Part shown: positions 53,873-64,000 of the stretch, in pieces
Layout of the letters: the number at the start of each line of letters is the position of its first letter
How positions within the stretch are numbered: position 1 is the first letter of the stretch
Source: Cycas panzhihuaensis
Lineage: Eukaryota > Cycadophyta
Reading direction: 5' to 3'
Assembly (NCBI GenBank): GCA_023213395.1
Contig: CM041465.1
Span: 44,275,741-44,339,740, forward strand
DNA length: 64,000 bases
Translations under genes and position numbers: made by a program
Notes under the pieces: model-generated
Told to the model about the DNA's origin: nothing
Seen by the model: the letters and a program-made list of their open reading frames with translations, nothing else
The model's database searches: none

Positions 53873-55574
53873 TTTTTTTTGATAAGGTAAAATTATATTG
53901 AAGGGGTTTTAACTAGGTCCCCAAACCTTTTACATCAGATCTAATAGTACATGATAGTTTGACCATGACAAGCCCATGGTCTAGCCCAGATTAAGAGAGA
54001 AGCCTCTCAGACCAATCTCTCAGTCACTCCATTATGAGCATCTTTCCTTACCAGTCTTAGTAACTCTTCCAGGAATTCCTCCTTCCAAACCATGGATCTC
54101 TTATTTGCCACAGCCCAATTTGCCAACCAATCAGCTACCGCATTCCCTTCCCTATAAGTGTGCTAAATCTGGACTCCACTATTTGTCTCCAGTGCCTCTT
54201 GCACATCTCTGACAATATCTACATTGTTCCATCCTAGGTCCGCTTCCCCCTTTAAGCAGCTTATCACATACAAGGAGTCCCCTTCAACGACCACCTTTTG
54301 AGGACCTTCCTCGCATAAGAGAGCTATCGCCCTCTGCATAGCCCACATCTCTGCTCTTTGGTTCATTTGACTCCCAAGATAATCGGTAAAGGCCCACCTT
54401 AGATTCCCCGAATGATACCTGCAAAGCCCTCCCCCTCCCGCCTCTCCAGGGTTGCCTTTGGAAGCACCATCAAAGTTGATTTTGACCCAAGAAAAGGCTG
54501 GGGGGGACCACTTAATTACTGGCCTCCTCGCTCTACCCCGTTTCGGGAGACCCACCCCCCAGTTCTCCAGAATGCCTTCTTCCCCCTTAGCCAGGTTATC
54601 CTCCTTAGGGGGGGACAACGTTTCTGTGATACCCTTTCTGATTTCCTCTGCCACAATTGCCCTATCTACCTCCTTTCCTTTAAAGATTCTCCTGTTACGT
54701 TCTTTCCAAATATTCCAGGCTCTAACCGGCAGGATCATCTTCCAAATTCTAGTCAATGCTTTACTCTTGAATGGAGATACCCAGGCGATCCATTGATCTC
54801 TCAAAGTTCTTGAGGAGACCCATTTTATTCCCAGCCTACCCCATATGACGTTCCAAATACCAATGGAGTAAGGGAAATGAATACAGAAATGATCCAACGT
54901 CTCTACATCCTCTTTACAAAGCACGCACCTATTCACCATCTGAATACCCCTCCTCATTAGATTGTCCATAGTAAGGATTTTGTTTTGTAGACACAGCCAC
55001 CAAAAAGCTGCAATCTTCGGGAGGATCCCCAGCTTCCAAACCCCATCCAGCAAATCATTCCTGGTCTAGCCTTCCCTGGTAACCAGCAAGTTATACCCAT
55101 CTTTGACCGTGTATGATCCCCTAGACGAGATAGGCCAGATCAGAACATCAGGAGAGGGCCTCTTCGGAATATACTTATTGTCCAAAACCCCCTTAACCCT
55201 CTAGATCTCCTCCTCGAAGCCTTGCCACTCCTCAAACGATCTCCATTGCCTATCCTTCTGCTGCCCAGTCCAATAATGCTTGACTAAGTTCCCAAAGCGG
55301 GTCTCACAGGACCTCTTCATAGTTCCAATATTAGGCAGGTCCTCTAATTTAGAGGGACCACTCCATTTATCTTCCCAGAACCTTATGCTCTCTCCGTTCC
55401 CCAACTTCCACCGCACTCCTTCTTGCAAAATGAACCTTGCGGCATAGATAGCTTTCCAGATTGTTGAACCCTCGGAACAAGGGGCCTCCCCCACCAAGAA
55501 ATGATCACCCCTAAGGTATTTCCTCGCCAAGATGCTCCCCCAAACCGAATCGGATTCTTTAGTGAGTCTCCATC
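53873..55574 (-). mobile_element. LINE-C: 5'-truncated copy of the same LINE family (1.7 kb)
   Basis: Flanked by ACCACTAAGTCAACTT (53857-53872) and ACCACTACGTCAACTT (55575-55590), a 16-bp target duplication with one mismatch. The poly(A) tail appears as the T-run from 53871. The 3'UTR matches LINE-A and LINE-B. The copy begins inside the segment between RT and zf-RVT, as is usual for incomplete reverse transcription. Confidence 0.92.
54007..55574 (-). pseudogene. LINE-C ORF2 C-terminal part: zf-RVT and RNase H
   Basis: One frame from 55574 to the stop at 54007-54009, interrupted by only three stop codons: near 55199 (CAG to TAG), near 55066 (Trp in LINE-B) and 54163-54165 (Gln in LINE-A). 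zf-RVT: CVLCKEDVETLDHFCIHF, with the last Cys changed to Phe. RNase H keeps all four acidic positions: INFDGASKGN, AEMWAM, VEGDS and AVADWLAN. It is the least damaged LINE coding stretch here. Confidence 0.88.
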
Positions 55575-55590
55575 ACCACTACGTCAACTT

Positions 55591-56484
55591 AATGGCATTG
55601 TTAATGGTGATTTATTTATGTTTAATTTATATTCATATGCTTTTCCATCCTATAAAATAATATTTGCATATTTAAAAATTTATTGGTTTGCATTATAGTG
55701 GAATCCATAAGCTCACCTACTCAAGTTTTAATTAATGTTCTGCTAACCCAACTACCAACAAACCTTAACTAATAAAACTTTTATTAATATCTTTTCATAT
55801 ATATACAATTTTTCAATTTGAAATAGATAATCAAAAGCTTTCCTAAAATCAATTCATAAACAACAAATGCAAAATAGAAATATAAACCAAAAAAAAAAAA
55901 AATAATAATTAATAGAAAAATAAAGGTATGATAGAATTAATAGAGATGAATATGCTTACATAATAATGATCAAGTTTTAAAGGTGTGTAGATTAGATTGA
56001 AGATGCTACAAACATCAATTCAAGGCATAAAGAAAAGGCATTTGGACACTATCAAGTGTCAAAACTAGAAGAATCCATAATTGAAATAAAATTTTAAGTC
56101 TCAAATCTAAACATCGATTATAGATATAAACATCCAACTGGGAATAGTTCATAACATGTTGGATTTAAACATATGTTATCCAAATATTTTCTGATTTCTA
56201 GTAAAAGATTCTTAAAAGGCAAAATAAATTATTCTACAAAGTGTTCTTGAATATTATGACAAAAAACTAAAATAATGAAAAAAAAAAGTTGTTTATGGGG
56301 AAATCATAAGATACAATATATGTTATATATAGAAGCTACATAAAAGTTAAAAAATATGGAACCATGTTGATGAATGCTTGATATAATATATGAACAATAA
56401 AGGTAGAAACTTAATTGAAGTGACATCAAACTTGAAATGTAATTCAAAGTATATAGGGAAAAAGAAAAAGTATATGACCTCTAA
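55591..56484. other. AT-rich sequence, nothing recognised
   Basis: I see no domain, RNA gene or LTR terminus. It could hold the decayed 5' end of copia-2 or unrelated intergenic DNA. Only short A-runs stand out. Confidence 0.5.
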
Positions 56485-58340
56485 TGCTTGCATGCTTGAT
56501 GAAGTGCAAACATTTCTCGATCATATGTTGGGTAGTTCTTCACTTGAGGGGTGAAGACTTTTGAATGGTAAGCAATAGGCTTCCCATCTTGAATAAGGAC
56601 AACTCCCATCGCATTTCCACTTGCATCAGCTTCTATTTCAAAAGGCCTTTACAAATTTGGCATTGCCAAAACTGGTGCTTCACAAATTTTCTTCTTTAAA
56701 AGAAGAAAAACTTCTTCCTCCTTGGAACCCCAAGTAAACGTTTTACTAGATTTTGTCAATCCATGTAGAGGTGCTGCAACTTATGAGAAATGAAGAATAA
56801 ACTTTCTTAAGTATTGACAAGCTCCTAAAAAACTTCTCACTTCTATGATGTTTGTTGGCCTAGGCCATTTGAGGATGGATTGAGTCTTGAATGGATCGAT
56901 GCTCAACTTTCCTCCTCCAACCACAAAGCCTAAGAAGATCAAGTTCTCCTTACCAAATTCACACTTTTTCACATTAAGCTTCAAATGATACTTAGCCATA
57001 GTCTTTAAAACTTTTTCTATGTACTGCAAATGTTCCCCCCATGTGTTGTTGAAGATCAAAATGTCATCAAGATAGACAACAACAAAATTATCCAAGTAAG
57101 GCCTTAACATTTCATTCATTAGCCTCATGAATGTTGCAGGAGCATTACACAATCCGAAAGGCATAACCATCCATTCAAAGAGTCCTTACTTTGTTTTGAA
57201 GGTTGTCTTCCATGTGTACTCCTCCTTGACCCTAACTTGGTGATAACCGCTTTTCAAATCAAATTTAGTAAAATAACAAACATGCTGAATTTGATCAAGC
57301 AAATCATCTATGCGAGGCAAAGGGTAGCGATTTTTAATTGTAATTTTATTCAAAGCACGAAAGTCTATACACATTCTCCATCCTCCATCCTTCTTAGGCA
57401 CCAAGACAATTGGTGACCCACAAGGTGAACATGAAGGTCTTATGACCCCTTGATCAAGTAACTCCTCAACTTGCCTCTTTATCTCATTATTCTCTACAAT
57501 AGAGTGCCTATACAAAGCAACATTAGGCAATGGTGCATCTCCTATAAGAGTGATTTCATGCTCTATCTTTCTCTTTGGTGGTAGCCCATCAACATGTTGA
57601 AATAGAATATCATACCTTGTCTTTAACTCCTCAATTTGTTGCATTTGTTTAGGTGATATAAGAAGAGTGTGAGTAGAAGGACCTTCTTCATCTCTTGGCT
57701 CTTCTTTTCTCCTTACCATTAAGATGACGAATTTACCACATGCATTGATCATCCTTTTTGCTTGAGTAGTTGAAATTAATGCTATCTTATCCAAGTGCTT
57801 CTTTGTGGCCTTTATGATAAAGCCCTTGTTATCTTTCATCAACCGATACTTCCTCTCCCTTCGATAGAAGAGTGCATCTTGATCTCACGAGTAGGGACTC
57901 CCAAGCACAACATGGCATACATCTAATGGCACCACATCACATATTTCTTCATCAACAAAATCATTAGTGATGGAAAATTTAAGTGTACATTGCTTTGATA
58001 TTTGCATTTCTACATCTTTATGGATCCAACGAAGAGGATATGTGTGAGGGTGAGGAGTAGTTACCAACCCAATGCTCTTTACCAAACTTTCTGAGATCAA
58101 ATTCTTTTGGCTCCCTGGATCTATAATGGCACCAATAATACTATTTCCTACTTAAAACTTCAAGTGAAATAGTTCCTCCCTTGTAGCATCATCTTCATAA
58201 TTTGTAAGTAGAGTAACCTTCTCTTCTTCTCCTTCACTTTGAATCGCCACCTCAGAAAGTAGTGCTTTCCCTTTTTCCTTCTTTCTTAATTCCATATCCT
58301 TGATATACTTTGACTTTAGCTCTGGATGCAACTTCCAACA
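56485..58340 (-). pseudogene. Gypsy pol: protease, reverse transcriptase, partial RNase H
   Basis: The frame is the same from about 58340 to 56490, broken by few stops. Protease: IIGAIIDPGSQKNLIS at about 58090-58150. RT: LLDQGVIRPSCSPCGSPIVL, KKDGGWRMCIDFRALNKIT, YFTKFDLKSGYHQV, TTFKTK*GLFEW (Gln to TAA), MPFGLCNAPATF, and YLDD at about 57073-57084. RNase H starts with EIEADASGNAMGVVL and reaches YPTYDREMFALHQACK near 56495, where homology stops. Stop codons also replace residues near 57884 (Trp, TGA) and 58155 (Gln). Confidence 0.88.
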
Positions 58341-59236
58341 TTTGTTGTAATATGACCACTAATATCACAATGCTCACAATAGTTAGAACTTTTAACAAAA
58401 TTAGTTCTTTTCTTCTTTCCTTCTTGCCTTTTAGATGAGTGCAATTTATGATTCTTTTCATACTTATTAGAAGTAAAACTAGAATCTTTAGACATGAATG
58501 TAGATTTCTTACTTTTACTTTCTATTGCCATAGCCATTCTACTTGCTTCTCCAATGGATTGAACCTTAAAAAGCCTTAGTTCCTTCCTTATATATTCATG
58601 TAATCCTCCAATGAATTTCATAAGAGTGATATGTTCATCCATATTAATACCAAGTAGCATGCCATGCCTAAAAAATAAAGAAGTATAGTCTTGGACACTT
58701 ACACCTCTCCCTTTGCATAAATATTGCCAAGTGACCCATTGGTCTTCCTCATGACCTATGGGGTAGTATTGCTTCTTTATTATTTTTTTAAAATCCATCC
58801 ATGAAAAAGAAGATACATCATGAGTTTTCAAATATGCATTCTACCATGTTAATGCATGTTTACACAACTTCAGCCTAGCAAATGAAAGTTTTTGAGCATT
58901 ACTATAAACATAAATTGTGAAGTAGGTTTCAAATTGATCCAACCAATGGTCCAACTTTTCAGCATTTACTTCTCCATCATAAGTTGGAATATCCAACTTT
59001 GCCTCCACCTTGAAGGGTTGATGAGATGAAGTACCCTTGCTTTCTTTAAAAGAGTGCTTTAAGGTCTCCTCCTCTTCCTCTTTATGGTTGTGGTCATATG
59101 TGGGTCCTCCTTCAACTTTCTTCTCTTTGCCTTTTCCCTTGACTAGAGGTAGAAGTTTGGTCATCATTTCCATCAAGACTTCTACATTCTTCTCAAGCTT
59201 TTCAAATCTAATTTCTCCATCTTCTTTTTCAGCCAT
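58316..59236 (-). pseudogene. Gypsy Gag
   Basis: ATG at 59234-59236 gives MAEKEDGEIRFEKLEKNVEV, a coiled-coil-like start, then an acidic/Lys-rich linker. The Retrotrans_gag domain has LDIPTYDGEVNAEKLDHWLD and KKQYYPIGHEEDQ. A TAG replaces Trp after ALTW near 58841. The knuckle CEHCDISGHITTN loses one T before the last Cys (about 58338-58343), shifting the frame; the other frame supplies CWKLHPELKSKY. The Gag-to-pol connection is therefore broken by a single base. Confidence 0.85.
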
Positions 59237-59351
59237 GGTGCTTGGATTCTTTCTTGGTCTTCTTGGTGATTACAACACACAAAAAGCTTCACCTTTCTCT
59301 TTGTATCATTTCCTTGTTTGTACCATTCAAGTCCCTACAACAAAGATCACA

Positions 59352-60512
59352 GGCTCTGATACCAAAATATGATCCCAAAAGAGCTTAGTTGGTGAAGAAG
59401 TCAATTATCAACCTTTTCTCCTTGAGATCTTGGGAGTTAGTGTTTAAATCTCAATAACATCAAAACAACAACGAGCCCACGAAAGGAAATTCTATACCAA
59501 ATCATTTATTCTTGACATTGATCCAAAAGTATGAGGAGTAGTACTTTTATTAAACTATGAAAATCTCCATTTAATGGTGGAGGAATCAACTAGCAAAAGA
59601 ATGGTAAAATTACAAGGAATAAATGATACAATTATACCATAAGGGGGACTCCAACCCTCCAAAATGCTTCTCCAAGGATGTTTCCTAAGTCAAGTGCCTT
59701 TCACCTCCAAGAACTACCTCTCCAACCTGTAGTAGGGCTCAATTTATAGAAAGAAACCAAAATTGCATGTTTAACAAGTGGTAATCATGCAAGTATAACC
59801 ATTAACCACCAGAATGCATGTTGTCCAAGTGGCCTTCATGCAATTCTTAAAACGTTACAGCTTGTAACTAATCTTAACAGACTCCAATTTAGCTCAAATT
59901 TGGTACACGTATAGGAACGCATGTCTCCTCCGCTTCCTCAAATTTTTAACTCATTTGGATGTCATTTGACTACATTTTTATTCATTTAATGATAATATGT
60001 ATTTGTTATTTTTTTTGGTTAGCTGTAGGATTAATTTTACGCAAAACAATGCTTGAACTCTAATCAAATGGTATTTTCTGAACCCCACCTTTTGTACACA
60101 TCTAGTGAGATGTGTCTTCTACCTTTACACAAAATTTCATATAATTTTGATACCATTTGGCCATATCTCTTTCAGTTATGCCAATGCCTAGCATTTTCTA
60201 CATCCTGTAAACATATGGTAGATCCTCTTGGATCACTATATGTAGGTTTACTCCTATTTGATGTCTTACTTATATTCTGTCTATTCTATGTCATGCATTC
60301 CTCTTTTGGAACACACCTTATCATGCATTTTATTTTGTATTCATGCAACCATTATGTCCATTTATGAGACTATTTTAACTATATTCAGGCCCATTATAGT
60401 TAGTTTTAAAATCATTCTAACCATTTTTGGGCTAATTTTGGACATATTTTAAGCCCATTTTGGATGTTTCTTAGTCTATTTTGATTATTTCTAGTTGTTT
60501 CAAGCAATAACA
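59352..60512 (-). repeat. Gypsy primer site and probable 5' LTR
   Basis: The primer-site complement (59352-59364) is followed by TGATCCC at 59370. A minus-strand TATA-like CTATAAATTGAGC lies at about 59730-59742. The far edge is uncertain; CAATAACA at 60505-60512 is a candidate because it would make the LTR start TGTTATTG. The plus-strand frames at 60053-60452 have no motif and I do not call them genes. Confidence 0.5.
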
Positions 60513-60929
60513 TCCATCTTAAGTTAATAAAAAGTGGTTGAGCATCCTTACTCAAAAAAATAAAAAATTTGGTGTTGTCTTCTCTTCAAAATTTATGTTC
60601 TTCCTCCCTCGTTCTACATCTAGGGCTACTCTTATAACCTTGGCTTTGGACCTCTACTAATTTTATTTACTTTTAATAAATCCTTATTTATGCTTACTTA
60701 AGGCAATTATTTCTCAATTTAGTCCTTTTTTTTAGTGTTTATAATTTTTCCATTAATTTTTTTGGTGTTTTTTTCTATTTTTGACTTATAATTTTACTTA
60801 TGAAATAAATGAGTTATGATTATTTTTTCTATTCTTTATATATATAGCCTAGTATAAAAAAATTGATTAATACTTTTTAAATAATGAGTTTGAGATCTCT
60901 AATTGACTCAAATCTATATATCAAAGTTG
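60513..60929. other. AT-rich sequence, nothing recognised
   Basis: No domain or RNA gene seen. T-rich tracts dominate. Confidence 0.5.
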
Positions 60930-61780
60930 TAAATAATAAAGTTACATTTGTGGTGTTATGCATTGATGATCTAGTGATTATAAGTAATGATATCAAACTT
61001 GAAATTTGATCTTAGCCATTTCTTTGAGATAATGGATTTTGGAATTCTACACTTTTTCCTTTAAGTGGAAATATTTCCCATGTGAAATGCACTTGAAAAT
61101 TTCTAAAAAAATTTAAAATAGTTGATAACAAACTCGTACCTACCCCCATGGAGACAAATTCCAATTAACAATAGGAGGTGGTGGAGCAAATGTTGATCCA
61201 ACGATGTACAAACAAGTAGTAAGAACCCTAATACACCTAATTACTACTAGACTTGATATTTTATTTGTAGTTAGAATGGTGTCAAAGTTTATGGTAGTAA
61301 AAAAATAGAGCCACTAAAAAGTTGCAAAGAGATCCTCAAATATTTGAAGGGAACAATTCAATTTGAACTTGAAGGTATAATAATAACTTCAAATTAATAA
61401 GATTCATAGATTTTGATTTGACGAGATGTAAAAAAAGTAAAAAGTTTGACTTCTCAATAATGTTTTAGTTTAAATTCAATTATTGTTACTTGAAACAGTA
61501 AAAAACAATAAAATATCACTTTGTCCTTAATTGAAATAGAGTACAAAGTTGCAGTTGCAATTATTATTAAAGTCATTTGGTTATGATAAATTCTAGAGAA
61601 TATAGAACTATGGCAATTAGAATCAATTATATTACATTATAATAATTGGAGTATACTATATTAAGGTTTAATATCACTTTATTCATGAATTGATTTAAAA
61701 TGAAGTGATGGAGATAATATATAGGCTAATAGAAAAATAATTGATTAACATCTTCCCCAAACCACTAATGTATGATAGAT
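60930..61780 (+). pseudogene. Decayed copia RT/RNase H fragment
   Basis: Plus-strand remnants in shifting frames: DDLVIISNDIKLE (RT active-site box, about 60970-61010), LVPTPMETNSN (61134-61165), RTLIHLITTRLDILFVV (about 61220-61275) and KRILKYLKGTIQFELE (about 61325-61375, with small changes). A faint RNase H tail follows. It represents the 3' third of a copia pol. No LTR is recognised on either side. Confidence 0.75.
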
Positions 61781-63183
61781 TTTAAGCATTTAGGGATGGT
61801 TTAGGTGTCAAAATAAATAATAAGGAGAAGTGTTAACATTTATTGTTTATTGTGCCTTATAACTTTAGATTAAGTGTTAAAATAAATGAAATAAACATTA
61901 AGAGAATATGTTAACATTTATTATTTATTATCTCATAACTTTAGATTATAAGTTTCCTTGATTAGTTGTTTTTTTATTTTTATTTATTCATTGTTATATG
62001 AATTAGTGAGTCATCATCAGTTATACTACCCACATCACATGTTTGTCTTTAGGGATCAATATTCTTACTAGGACTATGTAAATACTCATTGTATATTATA
62101 AAAAGAGAAATTTATAAAAATGAAATTTATTTTTCAATTTACAAAAGTCAATTTTCTTAAAATGAATAGGTTAATCCGTGTCATTTTAGTTTTCTCCGTA
62201 CTTTTCAAATTCTACAAATCAATCAATCATGACAACATCACTCAATTATGAAAAATCTTTGGTAGTAAACAAAATGCTCATACAAACTTTAGTTGTTGAG
62301 AAATAATGGTGCAAATGTTTGGGTAGATTAATGATATAAATGTGCAAGAAGAATAGCTTATGGAGAATACCATCATACGATACAATAGATTTGTTTAAAT
62401 TTACAAAGAGGAACAAATATCCAAGCAAAACAAGCAAAACAAAAGATGTATGAACCATAGATGTAAAGCATAACATAGGAATGAAAAATAACCTAGACCT
62501 ATTATATATTTTTATCTTCACACCTAATTAATATTATTACTTTAAACATAATTTGGACATAATTCCACTTACAAGTGAAATGCTTATGTGCATGGAGAAC
62601 TCTCACAATCTTCTCATAGGCATGCCATTCATATACTCTTCACATGTTACTAAATATGTTATACGCGTTTAATTATTGTATGAATATTAATGCTATCTAA
62701 CTTTTCACATGCCCTCTTTATCCTCATCTTTCTTTTCAAGTTTGACATAATGACTCAACCTATTAAGCCAATAACAATTAATTAGAAAGAAAATAGAAAA
62801 TGACTAACAAAAGCAACATATAAGCATTATCACTACCCCTTAACATAATCTTCAAGGAGATGAAAAAATAAAGAAAGAATCAAAGTCTAGTCAAAGCTAT
62901 CTTCAAAAACTCTTTATTAATTAATTAAAAATATATTTATCCATATAGTTTTCGTTAGAAAAACAATGCATCATGATTTAGGTAAATGCCCAAACCTACT
63001 CTTGATCACATGAATACAAGTATTGACCAAGAGATGCAATGAAAAGGAGGCTAAACCTTGAAAGTATAGGAAACGCTCCAATAAAACCTAAAACAAGCGA
63101 CCCCCAGGCAATAACACCTAAGAGATTACATTAAAAGGGTATGAAATATGAAAGAGATAATGCTGAGAAACGGAAATTATGAA
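61781..63183. other. Intergenic region and 3' flank of the ASR gene
   Basis: No coding evidence. Near 61800-61950 the phrase GTGTTAA.ATAAAT.ATAAA..A...GTTAACATTTATT.TTTATT recurs twice about 65 bases apart, a small imperfect direct repeat. The part next to 63183 should contain the ASR 3'UTR. No canonical AATAAA is obvious on the minus strand directly downstream of the stop. Confidence 0.5.
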
Positions 63184-63776
63184 TCAGTTGTGATGACGGT
63201 GGTGGTGGTGGTGGTGGTGACCGGCAGCAGCAGCACCGTCATAGTAAGAGTGGGCAACGTGCTGTTCCTCTTTGCTTTGATGGTGTTCGTACAAAGCGTA
63301 CCCTGCTGCTCCAACCGCTGCGGTTCCCGCTATCTGTGCCTCCAATTTGTGCCTCTGTGCGTGTTGTGGATCCACCTTCGCTTCATGGCCCTCGTACTGC
63401 AATTAGGAAATACATAAAAAATCAGAATCAGATTAGTAAAAGGAACAGCAAGAGAAAGAAGGGGGCGAAGGGTTACCCAGGCAAAGGCTCCCGCTGCAAC
63501 AGCTCCCATCTCCGCCATATGCTCACGATGCCTGTGCTTTTGTGCCTCTTCCTCTGCGTGTCTGAACGCTTCTATTCTTTGCGATTCTTCCAAACTCGCA
63601 TGACCGGGATACCCACCTTCGTAAGGAACGGGGTACGGAGGTGGAGCATAAGGATAAGGGCCAGGGCCATAGGGATAGCCGGGCTGAGGAGCATAGGGCC
63701 CAGGGCCATACGAATAGCCCGCCTCAGGATACTGGGGCTGCTCCCGCTCATGTCGGTGGTGGTGATGCCCGCCCAT
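63184..63776 (-). CDS. ASR: ASR (abscisic acid-, stress- and ripening-induced) protein, ABA/WDS domain
   Basis: Two exons: 63477-63776 (100 codons, ATG at 63774-63776) and 63184-63396 (70 codons plus TGA). The 80-bp intron 63397-63476 has GT...AG ends and phase 0. The product is 170 residues. Order: His-rich start (MGGHHHHRHE), a Gly/Pro/Tyr-rich segment (about 15-60), a charged helix (61-88), then the ABA/WDS domain (about 85-145) with EMGAVAAGAFAW | YEGHEAKVDPQHAQRHK and TAAVGAAGYALYEHH, and a His-rich tail (60-70 of exon 2). The intron falls at the position typical of ASR genes. ASR proteins are small, hydrophilic, Zn-binding proteins of nucleus and cytosol linked to drought, ABA and ripening responses. 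The long GYP-type N-terminus is unusual. GC content and CpG are far above the neighbours. Confidence 0.9.
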
Positions 63777-63885
63777 CCTCCTCCACGGTGAACACTGATC
63801 ACTGATATGGTAAATATCTAACCACCACGGATCTGGATCTCGATCTCCACAAATAAGCAATACAGACGAAGCGAAGCGAAAGGAA

Positions 63886-63892
63886 ATTTATA
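63886..63892 (-). promoter_or_regulatory. TATA box of the ASR gene
   Basis: Minus strand reads CTATAAATTTCC, with TATAAAT at 63892-63886. It lies about 110 bases upstream of the ATG, so a start near 63855-63860 would give a 5'UTR of roughly 80 bases. Confidence 0.7.
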
Positions 63893-63956
63893 GATTACAA
63901 CGGAGGAAGCGCAGGTGTCAAAAATGTACGCGCTGTGACGCGATTTAGCAACGACG

Positions 63957-63985
63957 GATACGCGTCCAACTTCACCTCCCCACGT
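63957..63985 (-). promoter_or_regulatory. ABRE-like and CE3-like elements upstream of ASR
   Basis: On the minus strand ACGTGG (63985-63980) is an ABRE core. ACGCGTATC (63965-63957) differs by one base from the CE3 coupling element ACGCGTGTC. The pair is about 15 bases apart and 65-100 bases upstream of the TATA box, an arrangement known from ABA-responsive complexes. Function is inferred from sequence only, and the promoter is cut by the window edge. Confidence 0.45.
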
Positions 63986-64000
63986 TGCGTTGGCTTTCCT

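Larger units (their letters stand above)
56485..60512 (-). mobile_element. Truncated Ty3/gypsy retrotransposon
   Basis: On the minus strand: 5' LTR, primer site, gag, protease, RT and the start of RNase H, ending abruptly near 56485. Integrase and 3' LTR are missing. The order protease-RT-RNase H without integrase in front identifies gypsy. The 5' end is marked by GGCTCTGATACCA at 59352-59364 (complement of TGGTATCAGAGCC) and a TGATCCC LTR edge at 59370. Absence of a second LTR prevents any insertion-age estimate. Confidence 0.8.

Noticed and set aside
60053-60452. Two overlapping plus frames of 104 and 64 codons
   Set aside because: They lie in the probable gypsy LTR and resemble hydrophobic chance translations of T-rich DNA.
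63336-63791. 151-codon plus frame opposite ASR
   Set aside because: Antisense shadow of the ASR exons; no homology recognised.
63330-63860. 176-codon minus frame over the ASR region
   Set aside because: It reads through the intron and starts upstream of the His-rich MGG start. The spliced two-exon model restores the conserved ABA/WDS domain exactly, so the read-through frame is an artefact.

Overview
The window looks like repeat-dominated nuclear DNA of a seed plant, probably a flowering plant. It is AT-rich, has Ty1/copia and Ty3/gypsy LTR elements, plant-type LINEs (endonuclease, reverse transcriptase, zf-RVT, RNase H), kilobase-long TA/TG/CA arrays, and one intron-containing plant gene of the ASR (ABA/WDS) family at the right edge. 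I could not pin the species down further.

Layout. 1-1712 is a TA-rich array. 1713-3932 is mostly unassigned sequence ending in the PBS and 5' LTR of a minus-strand LTR element whose body lies to the left. 3933-5413 plus about 20676-22900 is an old minus-strand copia split by copia-1 (5419-20670, TSD AGAAT). Copia-1 contains LINE-A (6638-13155, 17-bp TSD), and its 5' LTR contains a 2.45-kb TA array. From about 23437 to 53856 there is a second old minus-strand copia (copia-2) holding two insertions: (i) element X, a 2.1-kb-internal LTR element without copia domains (24367-36128), whose right LTR is split by plus-strand copia-4 (27167-36075, TSD CTAAT), itself carrying a 986-bp tandem duplication and a 2.1-kb TA array; (ii) copia-3 (37959-52971, TSD CCATT), whose long leader contains LINE-B (43729-50250). 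LINE-C, a 5'-truncated copy of the same LINE family, lies at 53873-55574. A gypsy element truncated in RNase H (about 56485-59369, with its 5' LTR to the right) and a decayed copia fragment (60930-61780) follow. The only gene that looks functional is the two-exon ASR gene on the minus strand (63184-63776).

How the parts relate. All the transposon genes are broken by in-frame stops and frameshifts. Many stops fit C-to-T change (CAG/CAA to TAG/TAA, TGG to TAG/TGA), as expected of long-methylated repeats. Target-site duplications found by eye allow the insertions to be ordered. The two internal TA arrays sit exactly where paralogous sequence in this window has only a few bases of alternating purine-pyrimidine sequence, so they look like microsatellites that grew inside transposons. 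I saw no CRISPR array, rRNA, tRNA or gene-cluster system. The features I think most worth following up are these array births, stops shared between LINE copies, and the Gly-Pro-Tyr-rich ASR protein.
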